From an uncultured Verrucomicrobiota bacterium (GTDB lineage: Bacteria; Verrucomicrobiota; Verrucomicrobiia; Chthoniobacterales; JACTMZ01), in assembly GCA_903934135.1 (NCBI GenBank), contig CAIZMQ010000142.1, positions 1 to 38,625 of the forward strand: DNA of 38,625 bases. Direction: 5' to 3'. Shown here piece after piece: positions 15,593 to 23,876 of this stretch; position 1 is the first letter of the stretch; each line of letters opens with the position of its first letter. The position numbers and the translations under genes were made by a program. The notes under the pieces were generated by a model. It did not search any database. It was not told the origin of the DNA and saw only the letters and a list, made by a program, of their open reading frames with translations.

Positions 15593-16714
15593 TTACAGTG
15601 AGCCTTGGCCGCGGCCCCAAAAATCGGACAACGCATCGGCCGGCGCATTAGCCGGCGCCCCCACGGGCGGCAGCGGTTCTGCCAAATCCGGAGGTTCTCC
15701 GGCGGGCAGATCCGGCAAGGGCAGAGAGAGATCCGGTTCACGCGCGGCCGGCGGATAAGCCAACTCCAAAACCGCGTCGCGCACAAAGGTGCGGTTGCGG
15801 TAATTGCTGTTGAGCGGCGAGCGCAACTCGAGAAGCAGCGAATTCTCCCCCGGCAACATCAGATCGGCCGGGATGTGCACCGAGGCCCGCCGCCATCCGG
15901 CAAAAGTCATCTCGCGGCCCGGCAAGCCTAGATGACCCGGGTCCTCGAGGGTCGGAACTTCCACCGCGATCGGACCGACTTCCTGCCCGTTGACCACCAG
16001 CCAAATTTCCTGATCCAAAAAAACCCCGGCCAACGACGCTTCCAGTCGCGCCTGATCCGGAGCCTGCTCCAGTTCCGCGAGCAACTCCAGAGAGGGGGTG
16101 AGCAACTCCGCTCCCTCCGTCAGCGCCGCGCGGACCACGCGGTCGCGCCATTCGTCGCGCAAAGCCGGACGGGGACCTCCGTCCACATCCGCTTCGGCCA
16201 AAGTGAGCCGGGAAGCAGTCACCACGACAGGAACATAACGCGCATCCGAAGAAAGCATGGTCCGCTCGGAGACCCATTCGAATTTCACACGATTGACATT
16301 CAAGTTTGCCCCACCTTGAAGCAGGAGCGAACCGTTGCCGCCAAGGCGCGAGGCACTGATAAGCAGCGGGCGCTGGTTCGGCACGCCAAGGCTCTCGCCG
16401 AGATTTTCCGCGAGCAATTCGGGAGTGCTTTGACCGTCCCGCAACCACTCGACGCGCAACCCTCCGCCTTCCGTCTCATCGAAGACAAGATGCACGAGCA
16501 AGTCTTTGCCGGTCGGTGGAGAAAGATGGAAGGCAATGCGCGCGCCTTGACCCGGCGCCGAGACCGGAGGCCCGTGCATCCACGCCGGCAACGGTTGGGC
16601 CGCGTCAAAAGGAAGGTCGGCCGTGAATACTCCACTGCCACCAGCCCGCGCCACGGCGCAAAAAAAGACTGCCGTAAAAGCAGTGGCCAGAAGTAGGGGC
16701 AAGCGGGCGTTCAT
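15593..16714 (-). CDS. Exported protein of unknown function with a galactose-binding-like domain
   Basis: 373 residues, not recognised as a named family. Signal peptide 1-24 (cleavage near ARA). Two beta-rich regions follow. The second (about 230-318) has GWRRASVHIPADLMLPGENSLLLELRS in two parts and ends in VLELAYP, the look of a galactose-binding-like or sugar-hydrolase jelly-roll domain. The C-terminal 45 residues are Pro- and Asp/Glu-rich. Its ATG overlaps the stop of the preceding TPR gene (ATGA), and gspG follows after 120 bases, so it heads the secretion operon. It may be a substrate, a pseudopilus accessory factor or a surface protein. Function not known. Confidence 0.8.
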   Translation of the reverse strand: MNARLPLLLATAFTAVFFCAVARAGGSGVFTADLPFDAAQPLPAWMHGPPVSAPGQGARIAFHLSPPTGKDLLVHLVFDETEGGGLRVEWLRDGQSTPELLAENLGESLGVPNQRPLLISASRLGGNGSLLLQGGANLNVNRVKFEWVSERTMLSSDARYVPVVVTASRLTLAEADVDGGPRPALRDEWRDRVVRAALTEGAELLTPSLELLAELEQAPDQARLEASLAGVFLDQEIWLVVNGQEVGPIAVEVPTLEDPGHLGLPGREMTFAGWRRASVHIPADLMLPGENSLLLELRSPLNSNYRNRTFVRDAVLELAYPPAAREPDLSLPLPDLPAGEPPDLAEPLPPVGAPANAPADALSDFWGRGQGSL

Positions 16715-17610
16715 GGGCGGGAAGCAGGCTCTGGCGCGTCGGCCAATATGCTGGGATCAAGATAATCTTGGAAGAATGAATCTTGCAACATGGCTTGAAA
16801 AACTTCCTCCGGCAGCCGCGTTCTCGCCTCGCCCAAAAACTCCGCCGCCGCAGCATTATCGCCGCGCAGGAGCGCATCAGCCGCACCGAAAAATAGCTGC
16901 TCCGGCGGCCACACACCGTTGATAGCGTTCAACTTAAGTGGCGGATTGTTGGCCCGGTAGTTCAAGCGCAATCCGGCCAGCCCGGCCTTCACCGTGGTGA
17001 CCAAAAAGCTGTCCGTCTTGGACACCCGCTCCAAGGCACGCCGGTAAGCATCGACGGCCAGCCCCGGCCGACCATCCGCACGATAATATTCGCCCATGAT
17101 ATAAAAAGGCATGGGATTGAGAGGGTCGGTCATCCGCGACTCCTCGAGTAGAGTCAAAATTCCCGCCCCCTGCGCCGCAACCGTGCCCTCGGCCCGCGAT
17201 TTCTCGAGCAGGATCCATCCGCGTAAGGCCTGCGCATTGCTGCTTTCCTCGCCGTGGTCCACCGAACGCCGCGCGGCATCGTCCGCTGGTCCGTATTCCC
17301 CGAGGTCCAAATAGGTCTGCGCGAACTGGTAATCCAACCCGCGCATCGCCGCGTCCTGGGTCCGCACATCTTCCAACCGGGCCAATGCCTCGCGGTGGTT
17401 GCCAGCCAGGCGCGCCGCCAGAGCCTGCTCCAGTAAACTCTTTGCCGCAGCACGCTGCTCGGGTGGCAGTTCGTTGACTATCTCCAAGGGCGGCGGCTGC
17501 TCCGTTTTTTCCGCAATAATGATGCCGGCCACCAACGCGATTCCGGCCAGCAAGACCACGACCAGACCGTAGAGAACCGAGCGCAGGACCTTCAACCACA
17601 TGCCCCCCAT
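16711..17610 (-). CDS. Membrane-anchored TPR-like protein of unknown function
   Basis: 299 residues. One membrane helix near the N-terminus (VLYGLVVVLLAGIALVAGIIIA) is followed by TPR-like helical pairs (ALAARLAGNHREALARLEDV, YLDLGEYGPADDAARRSV, YYRADGRPGLAVDAYRRALE). It should sit in the inner membrane with the repeats in the periplasm or cytoplasm, as an assembly or binding factor. ATG 17610 was chosen over ATG 17601 because the latter has its G-rich site only one base away. It is the first gene of the leftward secretion run and is divergent from argD; 85 bases separate the two starts. Confidence 0.8.
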   Translation of the reverse strand: MGGMWLKVLRSVLYGLVVVLLAGIALVAGIIIAEKTEQPPPLEIVNELPPEQRAAAKSLLEQALAARLAGNHREALARLEDVRTQDAAMRGLDYQFAQTYLDLGEYGPADDAARRSVDHGEESSNAQALRGWILLEKSRAEGTVAAQGAGILTLLEESRMTDPLNPMPFYIMGEYYRADGRPGLAVDAYRRALERVSKTDSFLVTTVKAGLAGLRLNYRANNPPLKLNAINGVWPPEQLFFGAADALLRGDNAAAAEFLGEARTRLPEEVFQAMLQDSFFQDYLDPSILADAPEPASRP

Positions 17611-17695
17611 GCAACCTGCAGCTCGCGGACGGGTCAAGCGCCCCGGCCCCGCTGTCCTCTTGCCAGTGCGGCCGCTCCCCCTAACATCGCGCATC

Positions 17696-18919
17696 ATGTC
17701 CGAGAGCCTGCAACCGACCACCGCCGAACTTTACGCGCAGCACGTCATTGCCACGTACGCGCGCTTCCCGATCGCTTTGGTGCGCGGTGAAGGAGCACGG
17801 GTCTGGGACGAAGAGGACCGCGGCTATCTCGACTTCACCTCCGGCATCGCGGTCAATACTCTCGGACACTCCCATCCCGCACTGCAGAAAGCGCTCGCCA
17901 CGCAGGCTGCCACGCTTGTCCACATATCGAACCTTTTCCTCAACCGTCCGCAGGCCGAGTTGGCCGCGCGGATCGGGGCGATGCTTGGAACCCCCGGGAA
18001 AATCTTTTTCTGCAACAGCGGAGCCGAAGCCAACGAAGGGCTTTACAAACTCGCCCGCAAACACGGTTCCGGACGCGGTCGCCACGAGATCATCACCCTG
18101 GATGGGTCTTTCCACGGCCGCACCCTTGGCGGCATCGCCGCCACCGGACAGCTCAAGGTGAAGCTCGGCTTCGGCCCGCCCCTCGACGGATTCCTCAACG
18201 TCCCCGCACGCCTCGAGTGCGTGGCCCAGGCGGTCGGGGCGCGCACGGCCGCCATCATGGTGGAGCCGATCCAGGGCGAAGGCGGCGTGCGACCGCTTCC
18301 TGCGGAGTTTCTCCGCGCTTTGCGCGCACTTTGCAACGAACGCGGCATTCTGTTGTTCTATGACGAAGTGCAGTGCGGCTTCGGGCGCACCGGGCACTGG
18401 TGCGGATGGCATGCCACGGGCGCGCCAGATGCGGTGCCGGATGCCGTCAGTTGGGCCAAAGGCATCGGCGGCGGCTTCCCCCTCGGGGCATTCTGGGTGC
18501 GGGAGCCATTCGACGATCTGCTTGGACCCGGCTCGCACGGCACGACCTACGGCGGCTCCCCGCTCGCCTGCGCCGCGGCAAAGGCCGTGTTTGACACCAT
18601 CGAAAAAGAAAACCTCCTGGCCAATGCGCGGGAGCGCGGCGCCCAACTTGCCGCCGCGGCGGGAAAAATGCCGCGTGTCCGCGAGGTGCGGGGCGCCGGA
18701 CTTCTGCTCGGCGTCGAAGTGGAAGATTTGCCGCCGCTCGAAGGCGAGGAAGGCACGGTGGCCCTGCGATTGACCAAACGGTTGATCAAGGCAGGACTTC
18801 TCGTGGTCCCGGCCGGCGAGCAGACGATCCGTCTTCTTCCTCCGCTCAACGTCACCGCCGCCGAGTGCGAAGAGGCGGCTGAAATTCTCCACGGTGTCCT
18901 CGCCGATCGGCGAGGGTAA
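17696..18919 (+). CDS. argD: Acetylornithine aminotransferase
   Basis: PLP-dependent class III aminotransferase of arginine synthesis, which may also act on succinyldiaminopimelate in lysine synthesis. Visible features are NSGAEANEGLYKLAR (residues 107-121), FHGRTLGG, VEPIQGEGG, YDEVQCGFGRTG with D223, and the PLP lysine K255 in AKGIGGGFPLGA, then TYGGSPLACAAA. 407 residues. ATG 17696 gives MSESLQPTTAELYAQHV, the usual family start; extra upstream codons are non-coding. argF follows after 73 bases in the same direction. Confidence 0.94.
   Translation: MSESLQPTTAELYAQHVIATYARFPIALVRGEGARVWDEEDRGYLDFTSGIAVNTLGHSHPALQKALATQAATLVHISNLFLNRPQAELAARIGAMLGTPGKIFFCNSGAEANEGLYKLARKHGSGRGRHEIITLDGSFHGRTLGGIAATGQLKVKLGFGPPLDGFLNVPARLECVAQAVGARTAAIMVEPIQGEGGVRPLPAEFLRALRALCNERGILLFYDEVQCGFGRTGHWCGWHATGAPDAVPDAVSWAKGIGGGFPLGAFWVREPFDDLLGPGSHGTTYGGSPLACAAAKAVFDTIEKENLLANARERGAQLAAAAGKMPRVREVRGAGLLLGVEVEDLPPLEGEEGTVALRLTKRLIKAGLLVVPAGEQTIRLLPPLNVTAAECEEAAEILHGVLADRRG
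18898..18915. repeat. Perfect 18-base palindrome at the end of argD
   Basis: CCTCGCCGATCGGCGAGG is its own reverse complement. It covers the last argD codons and ends one base before the TAA stop. As RNA it would fold into a 7-pair stem with a GATC loop. No T-tract follows. It could modulate read-through from argD to argF or be a chance result of the GC-rich coding sequence. Confidence 0.6.
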
Positions 18920-18992
18920 CGCGCCCGGCGAGGGAAGCGGCTGATCCTGTATTTGCCGCGATGCGCACTTGCGGGTAAGCTTGAAAACTCCC

Positions 18993-19895
18993 ATGAAGCA
19001 CCTGCTCAATATCGAATCCCTCGACGCGGCACAAATCGACGAGATCTTGGCCCGGGCGTCCGAGATGAAGCACTTGCGCGGACCGCACCCTGATGCCCCG
19101 CTGGCTGGCGAATGCTGGGCTCTCATGTTCTCCAAGTCCTCCACCCGGACGCGCATCAGTTTCGAGGTCGGAATCCGCGAGCTTGGGGGGCAGCCGGTTT
19201 TTCTTGCGGCAAACGACATCCAGCTCGGCCGCGGCGAACCCATCTCCGATACGGCACGCGTCATGGGCCGCATGGTGCAAGGAGCGGTCATCCGCACCTA
19301 CGCCCAAGGCGACGTCGAACAGTTCGCGGCCTTGAGCGGCATCCGCACAATCAATGCACTCACCGACCTTGAGCATCCGTGCCAAATTTTGAGTGATCTT
19401 TTCACCATCATTGAAAAGCGAGGCTCGCTGGACGGCCTCACGGTCACCTTCATCGGCGATGGCGACTGCAACGTGGCCCGTTCGTGGATTTGGGCCGCCG
19501 CCAAACTCGGTTTCGCCCTGCGCATCGCCGCCCCCGCCAAGTTCCAACCGCCGGCCGAACTCGTGCGCCGGGCGGGTGGGGACATCGTGGTTACCACCGA
19601 CGTGCTCGGCGCCAGCTCCGGCGCCGATGTCCTTTACACCGATGTGTGGGTCAGCATGGGCAAAGAGGATGAAACCGCTTTCCGCAACGCACAGTTCGGC
19701 GGCTACCAAATCAACCAAGCCGCAGTCGATGCTGCCGGGGGCTCACCGCTGGTCATGCACTGTCTCCCCGCTTACCGCGGCAAAGAGATCACGGCCGACG
19801 TTTTCGAAGGGAACGCACAGACCATTTTCGACCAGGCCGAAAACCGCCTGCATACGCAAAAAGCCATCCTCACACTGCTCGAAAAGCGGGGTTGA
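18993..19895 (+). CDS. argF: Ornithine carbamoyltransferase
   Basis: Forms citrulline from ornithine and carbamoyl phosphate. The carbamoyl-phosphate site SSTRTR (49-54) is complete, with EHPCQILSDL (128-137) and the ornithine/catalytic site MHCLPAYRGKEI near residue 253. 300 residues. ATG 18993 (MKHLLNIESLD) is the family start; a TTG at 18969 would add 8 residues. It is the second gene of the argDF pair and convergent with dps; no clear terminator lies in the 33-base gap. Confidence 0.96.
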   Translation: MKHLLNIESLDAAQIDEILARASEMKHLRGPHPDAPLAGECWALMFSKSSTRTRISFEVGIRELGGQPVFLAANDIQLGRGEPISDTARVMGRMVQGAVIRTYAQGDVEQFAALSGIRTINALTDLEHPCQILSDLFTIIEKRGSLDGLTVTFIGDGDCNVARSWIWAAAKLGFALRIAAPAKFQPPAELVRRAGGDIVVTTDVLGASSGADVLYTDVWVSMGKEDETAFRNAQFGGYQINQAAVDAAGGSPLVMHCLPAYRGKEITADVFEGNAQTIFDQAENRLHTQKAILTLLEKRG

Positions 19896-19928
19896 TCGCG
19901 AAAGGGATTCCCCGACCCGCCACCGGCT

Positions 19929-20381
19929 TTACTTCAGAAAGCTCCGCAGCATCCACAGAGCTTTCTCATGCGTCGTGATGCGCTGGATCATGAGGTCCTC
20001 GCTTTCCGGATCATTCACCTCGCCGGCGACCGCGCGCGCTTTTGCGGCATCGGCCACCACCTTTTCATGGCCGGTCATGAGGTGCTTCACATAGCTTTCC
20101 TGAGAAAGCGGAGCGGCGAACTCTTTCAGTTTCGCAGTGTCGGCCAAAGCGGCGAGTCCGCCGATGGCGTAGGCGTCGAGGGCGCGGATGCGTTCGGCGA
20201 TCTCGTCAACGGCGGCGAACATCTCCTCGTATTGCGCCTGGAACGCGGTATGCAGGGCAAAAAAGCCCTGCCCCTCCACATTCCAGTGGGCCAGATGAGT
20301 GAGCGACATCAGGGCATAAGTATCGGCCAGCACCTGATTGAGGCTGTCGGTGAGATGTGTTTTTCCAACGGTGGTTGTCAT
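19929..20381 (-). CDS. dps: Dps family DNA-binding ferritin-like protein
   Basis: Dodecameric mini-ferritin that oxidises and stores iron and protects DNA from peroxide. Ferroxidase residues appear as HLAHWNVEG (H32) with H44 in FALH, and DEIAERI (D59, E63). 150 residues, normal. Little basic N-terminal tail (MTTTVGKTH), so DNA binding may be weak. ATG 20381 starts 28 bases after the HAD gene stop, so it may be read with it as well as from its own promoter. Confidence 0.92.
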   Translation of the reverse strand: MTTTVGKTHLTDSLNQVLADTYALMSLTHLAHWNVEGQGFFALHTAFQAQYEEMFAAVDEIAERIRALDAYAIGGLAALADTAKLKEFAAPLSQESYVKHLMTGHEKVVADAAKARAVAGEVNDPESEDLMIQRITTHEKALWMLRSFLK

Positions 20382-20409
20382 GAGCCTAAGTCTAACCCGC
20401 TGCAGCTCA

Positions 20410-20982
20410 TCACACCAGCACCCAGGCCATCCCGGCCGCACGGGCTGCTTCCGTCCCCGTGGCGGTATCCTCAAAAACAAGGCACGTTTCCGGGGCGAGA
20501 CCGAGGCGGGCAGCCGCAGTGAGGAAGGGATCGGGGAACGGTTTACCGCGGTTGTAGTCCTCGGCGGCAATGACCTCTTGGAAAAGCCCGCGAATATCCA
20601 ATGCCTGCAAGGTTCGCTCAACCAGATCGCGGTGGCCGCCGGACGCCACGGCAAGCGGCACTTTTCCGTGAAATTCCCGCGCGAGGGCCACCACATCGTG
20701 CTTCGGTTCGACCTGCGGGATGGAATCGCGGTAGTAAAGTTCCTTCCGCTGGACCACATCCTCGATCGCCATGCCTAGCCCGAACTTCGCATTGAGCCGG
20801 CGCACGATCTCCGCGGTGGGAACACCGCCCCATTCGTAGAAAAGCTCTTCCGGATAAGATCCGCCGACATCCTCCATCGCCCGGCGCCATGCTTCGTAAT
20901 GCAAATGCATGTTGTCCGCCAACGTGCCGTCGCAATCGAAGATGAATGCGTGGAAGTCTCCCGCCGGCAATTCGAGAGGCAT
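20410..20982 (-). CDS. HAD-superfamily phosphatase, beta-phosphoglucomutase-like
   Basis: 190 residues. HAD motifs in order: DCDGTLADN (D16 nucleophile, D18), AVASGGHRD (S114), GKPFPDP (K147), and VFEDTATG (E171-D172). The cap between residues 22 and 90 and the FDCDGTLADN start resemble the beta-phosphoglucomutase/YqaB group, which act on sugar phosphates such as fructose-1-phosphate. Substrate cannot be told from sequence. The gene starts 2 bases after the TPR-protein stop, so translation is likely linked. Confidence 0.85.
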   Translation of the reverse strand: MPLELPAGDFHAFIFDCDGTLADNMHLHYEAWRRAMEDVGGSYPEELFYEWGGVPTAEIVRRLNAKFGLGMAIEDVVQRKELYYRDSIPQVEPKHDVVALAREFHGKVPLAVASGGHRDLVERTLQALDIRGLFQEVIAAEDYNRGKPFPDPFLTAAARLGLAPETCLVFEDTATGTEAARAAGMAWVLV

Positions 20983-20984
20983 GA

Positions 20985-23411
20985 TCAGGAAGCGGCGGGT
21001 GGCTTGAAATCCGGATAGCGCCGCTGCAACTCCTCGCGCGCGCGATCGGCATCGGCCGTGTTGTCAGCACGCCGGTAGGCCTGCTCGGCCAAGACCAGCG
21101 CTTGCGGGGTGAGATCTTTTTCGTCGTAGAGAAGGGCGACAGCCATGAAGGCCCGCGCGGCATCGTCGAATTTATCCTGCGCAAACAAAGCACGCCCGTT
21201 GGCCAGCCGTGCCTCGGCGTTGAACCGGCCCTCGGGTTGCAGGCGCTGCGCCTCCTCGGCCTGGGCCTTGGCCGCCGCCCCGTCACGCAAGGCGATGAGG
21301 ACGTCGGCCATGAGAAGATGGGCGCGGGCCTTGAGACGGGGCTCATAGGTCTTGGGCAGGAGTTCGTCGAGCGTGGCGCGAGCAGCCTCGTTTTGTCCGG
21401 CCCCGAGTTGGGCGCGGGCCAAGGACATGCGCAATTCGGGTGACGCCCCATCGCCGGCCGCGAGCGGGGCGAGAAACTCCGCCGCAGCGGCGTAGTCGTT
21501 TGCCTGCAGCGCCGACAGCCCCAACCATTCGCGTACTTCGGCCGGGGCCTTCTCCGGGCCGAGGGTTTTGGCTTCTCGTCCTGTCGCTTCGCGGTCCTGC
21601 ATCTGGTAATGGCTGAGCATCAGGCGCAACGTGGCACGTTCGCCGTATTTCCCGGGATCCAAAGCGCGCGCTTTCTCCAGCGGTGCAATGGACTCCTCAT
21701 GGCGGCCGGCATCGGACGCGGCGTAACCAATCCAGAAATGCGCCTGCGCGGCTGCTTTGGTCTCGGGATATTCGGCGAGGAGCCGCTCAAAGCCCGCCGC
21801 CATGTCCACCGGACGTTGCATGTTGCCGAGGAGAAGGGCGCGCTGCGTCATGGCATCTTGCCGCTCCCTCGCATCGCGGTAGCGGTCGATCACCGCTTCA
21901 AAGTCGGCCAAAGCTGCGATCTGGTCGCCGGTTTCCAGCTGCGCCACCGCGCGCTGAGCATAGGCTGAACCGGCGAGCGGATGGCGCGGGTATTGCAGGA
22001 GGAAACGGGTGAGCACTTCCACCGCATCGTCGTAACGCTTGGCCTGCAGTTGGCACCAGGCAAGCCGGTAGAGCGCATCGGCGCGGTAGCGTTCCGTGCC
22101 ACGAGCGGTGGATGCCTTGCCGTAGAGTTCGGCCGCTTCGGCAAAGCGGTCTTGACCAAAAAGCAGCTCGGCCTTGAGAAGTTCTGCTTTGGCCTGCTGG
22201 TCCTCCGACGACGACGATTGCAGGAAAGCCTCGATTTGCGCGAGGGAACGAGGGTCCTGCTGCGCCACGAGACTAACCAGACGGTGGAAGCCCGCATCGC
22301 GTGCCGCGTTGGATCCGGGATGGTTCACGACAAGGCGGTCGTAAAGGGCAAGCGCGCGCTCCTGTTCACCCATTTGCCGGCGGGCATTGGCCGCAAGGAG
22401 CAGTACATCCGGCTGCGTCTCGGGGGGGAGCAGGGGAAGGATTTTATCGGCCGACTCCGCAGCCGCGGGATAATTCTCCGCTTCGTATTCCAGACGCACC
22501 AAACCGGCTTGCGCCGCCGCGCGCCAATTGGCCAGCTCTTGATTGGCGGCTGCCATCTCGAGCAAAGGCCGCGCCGCCTCAAAGTCGCGTTGGTCTATGG
22601 CGAGCAGGCCGGCTTTGACCGCCGCACTGGTCCGGACAACCGGGTTCTGCGCCGTCTCGGCCAGACCACGCCACTGGCGCAACGCGCTATCCGTCAAACC
22701 GGCGCGGGCGTCGGCCTCGGCCAGATCGAATAGGGCGCGCTCGCGGTAAGGGTTGTTCTCTTTCTGCGCGGCCACCTCACGGTAAGCGGAGAGCGCCTCG
22801 GCCGTGCGGCCGGCCGCCTCCAAAGCCCGTCCCTCGAAAAACTTCGCGGCCAGCCGCAACTTGGCATCGCGCACATGGTGCGTGGCCAGGCGGAAGGAGG
22901 AGGCGGCACCATCGAAATCGCGCGCACCGAACTGTATTTCGCCAAGGCGGTAGGCGGCCGGACCGAGAAATTCGCCGCTGTTGAACTCCGAGAGCAACTG
23001 ACGGTAAGCCGCGGCGGAGTCGGCATTTCGCTTCGCGGCGCGCAAGCATTCGCCGAGCCGGAACAACCCGGCTTGTCGGTCGATGCCGCGCGGTGCCATG
23101 GCGAGGAACTCCTGATATTTGGGCACGGCGAGATCGTACATCTTCTGGCCGTAGAAAGCGTTGGCCTGCTCGAAAGTGCGCCGCGCCGGGTCGTTCGCCA
23201 GATTGGAAGGCGCCGCGCGGATGGCCCCGGTGCCATCCGTTGCATCAACCTCCGGTATAGCGCTCGCCGAGCCGGCAGGCACCACGGGCTCCGCGCGGCG
23301 CACCTCGGGTGCGGCCTCACTGGTGACCGGTTCGGCGACGCGCACCTCGACGATCTCCTGTGCGCAAAGCAAAAGAGGAAAGAGCAGAAAAAGGACGAAG
23401 AAGCGCGTCAT
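20985..23411 (-). CDS. Large exported TPR-repeat protein
   Basis: 808 residues. A signal peptide (about 1-18, MTRFFVLFLLFPLLLCAQE) is followed by a Pro/Glu/Val-rich linker and then about 15-20 TPR-type helical pairs from residue 75 to the end, with repeated Ala-rich A-x-x-x-G-x-x-Y-x-x-A units. Periplasmic scaffold, similar in plan to YbgF/CpoB and to the TPR proteins found next to ExbBD/TolQR genes. ATG 23411 overlaps the exbD stop (ATGA), so the two are made together. Role unknown: it may bring ExbD-type energy to an envelope complex. Confidence 0.85.
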   Translation of the reverse strand: MTRFFVLFLLFPLLLCAQEIVEVRVAEPVTSEAAPEVRRAEPVVPAGSASAIPEVDATDGTGAIRAAPSNLANDPARRTFEQANAFYGQKMYDLAVPKYQEFLAMAPRGIDRQAGLFRLGECLRAAKRNADSAAAYRQLLSEFNSGEFLGPAAYRLGEIQFGARDFDGAASSFRLATHHVRDAKLRLAAKFFEGRALEAAGRTAEALSAYREVAAQKENNPYRERALFDLAEADARAGLTDSALRQWRGLAETAQNPVVRTSAAVKAGLLAIDQRDFEAARPLLEMAAANQELANWRAAAQAGLVRLEYEAENYPAAAESADKILPLLPPETQPDVLLLAANARRQMGEQERALALYDRLVVNHPGSNAARDAGFHRLVSLVAQQDPRSLAQIEAFLQSSSSEDQQAKAELLKAELLFGQDRFAEAAELYGKASTARGTERYRADALYRLAWCQLQAKRYDDAVEVLTRFLLQYPRHPLAGSAYAQRAVAQLETGDQIAALADFEAVIDRYRDARERQDAMTQRALLLGNMQRPVDMAAGFERLLAEYPETKAAAQAHFWIGYAASDAGRHEESIAPLEKARALDPGKYGERATLRLMLSHYQMQDREATGREAKTLGPEKAPAEVREWLGLSALQANDYAAAAEFLAPLAAGDGASPELRMSLARAQLGAGQNEAARATLDELLPKTYEPRLKARAHLLMADVLIALRDGAAAKAQAEEAQRLQPEGRFNAEARLANGRALFAQDKFDDAARAFMAVALLYDEKDLTPQALVLAEQAYRRADNTADADRAREELQRRYPDFKPPAAS

Positions 23412-23824
23412 GACTCAGGTCGACCAGTGGCAAAGGCCACATTCCAAATGTTGGCCGTGCGGCAAACGTCGAGCACCGCCACGATGTGACGGTAGTCGGT
23501 TGATTGGTCGCCGCGGAGGACCACCGCCTGGTCTGGATAAAGCTCGGAAATTTTTCGCAAGGTGGCAGTCAATTCCTCCGCCGTAATTTCGCGGCGGTTC
23601 ATCATGATCGTGCCGTCGGCTTTCACATTGATGATGACTTCGCCCACGGCACGTCGGGACTCCTTGCCTTCCTTCGCCGTGGGCACCTTGACGTCTAGTT
23701 CGGTCTCGTAACGCGCGAAATTCCATGTGACCAAGAAGAAAATGAGCAGGAGGAAAACAATGTCCACCATCGGCGCGATCTGAAACGCGCCGGGCTCGGG
23801 CACGGCCTGTTTGCGGAAGTTCAC
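23408..23824 (-). CDS. ExbD/TolR-family proton-channel protein
   Basis: 138 residues. One membrane helix with the conserved aspartate (MVDIVFLLLIFFLVTW, D21) and a periplasmic domain (about 45-135) with VIINVKADGTIMMN and PDQAVVLRGDQSTDYRHIVAVLDVC, the ExbD/TolR pattern. It would form a motor with an ExbB/TolQ partner to pass proton-motive force to the envelope. The GTG start at 23824 gives the usual short cytoplasmic end. No exbB/tolQ gene is adjacent. The stop overlaps the large TPR gene start. leuB lies 52 bases upstream on the same strand. Confidence 0.9.
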   Translation of the reverse strand: MNFRKQAVPEPGAFQIAPMVDIVFLLLIFFLVTWNFARYETELDVKVPTAKEGKESRRAVGEVIINVKADGTIMMNRREITAEELTATLRKISELYPDQAVVLRGDQSTDYRHIVAVLDVCRTANIWNVAFATGRPES

Positions 23825-23876
23825 GGACAACAAATAGTGCGGGCAAAAACCGCGCCAAGCCAAGAACTTCGCGCCG

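Noticed and set aside
17681-19297. 538-residue minus-strand frame over argD and argF
   Set aside because: Antisense shadow of two well-recognised genes.
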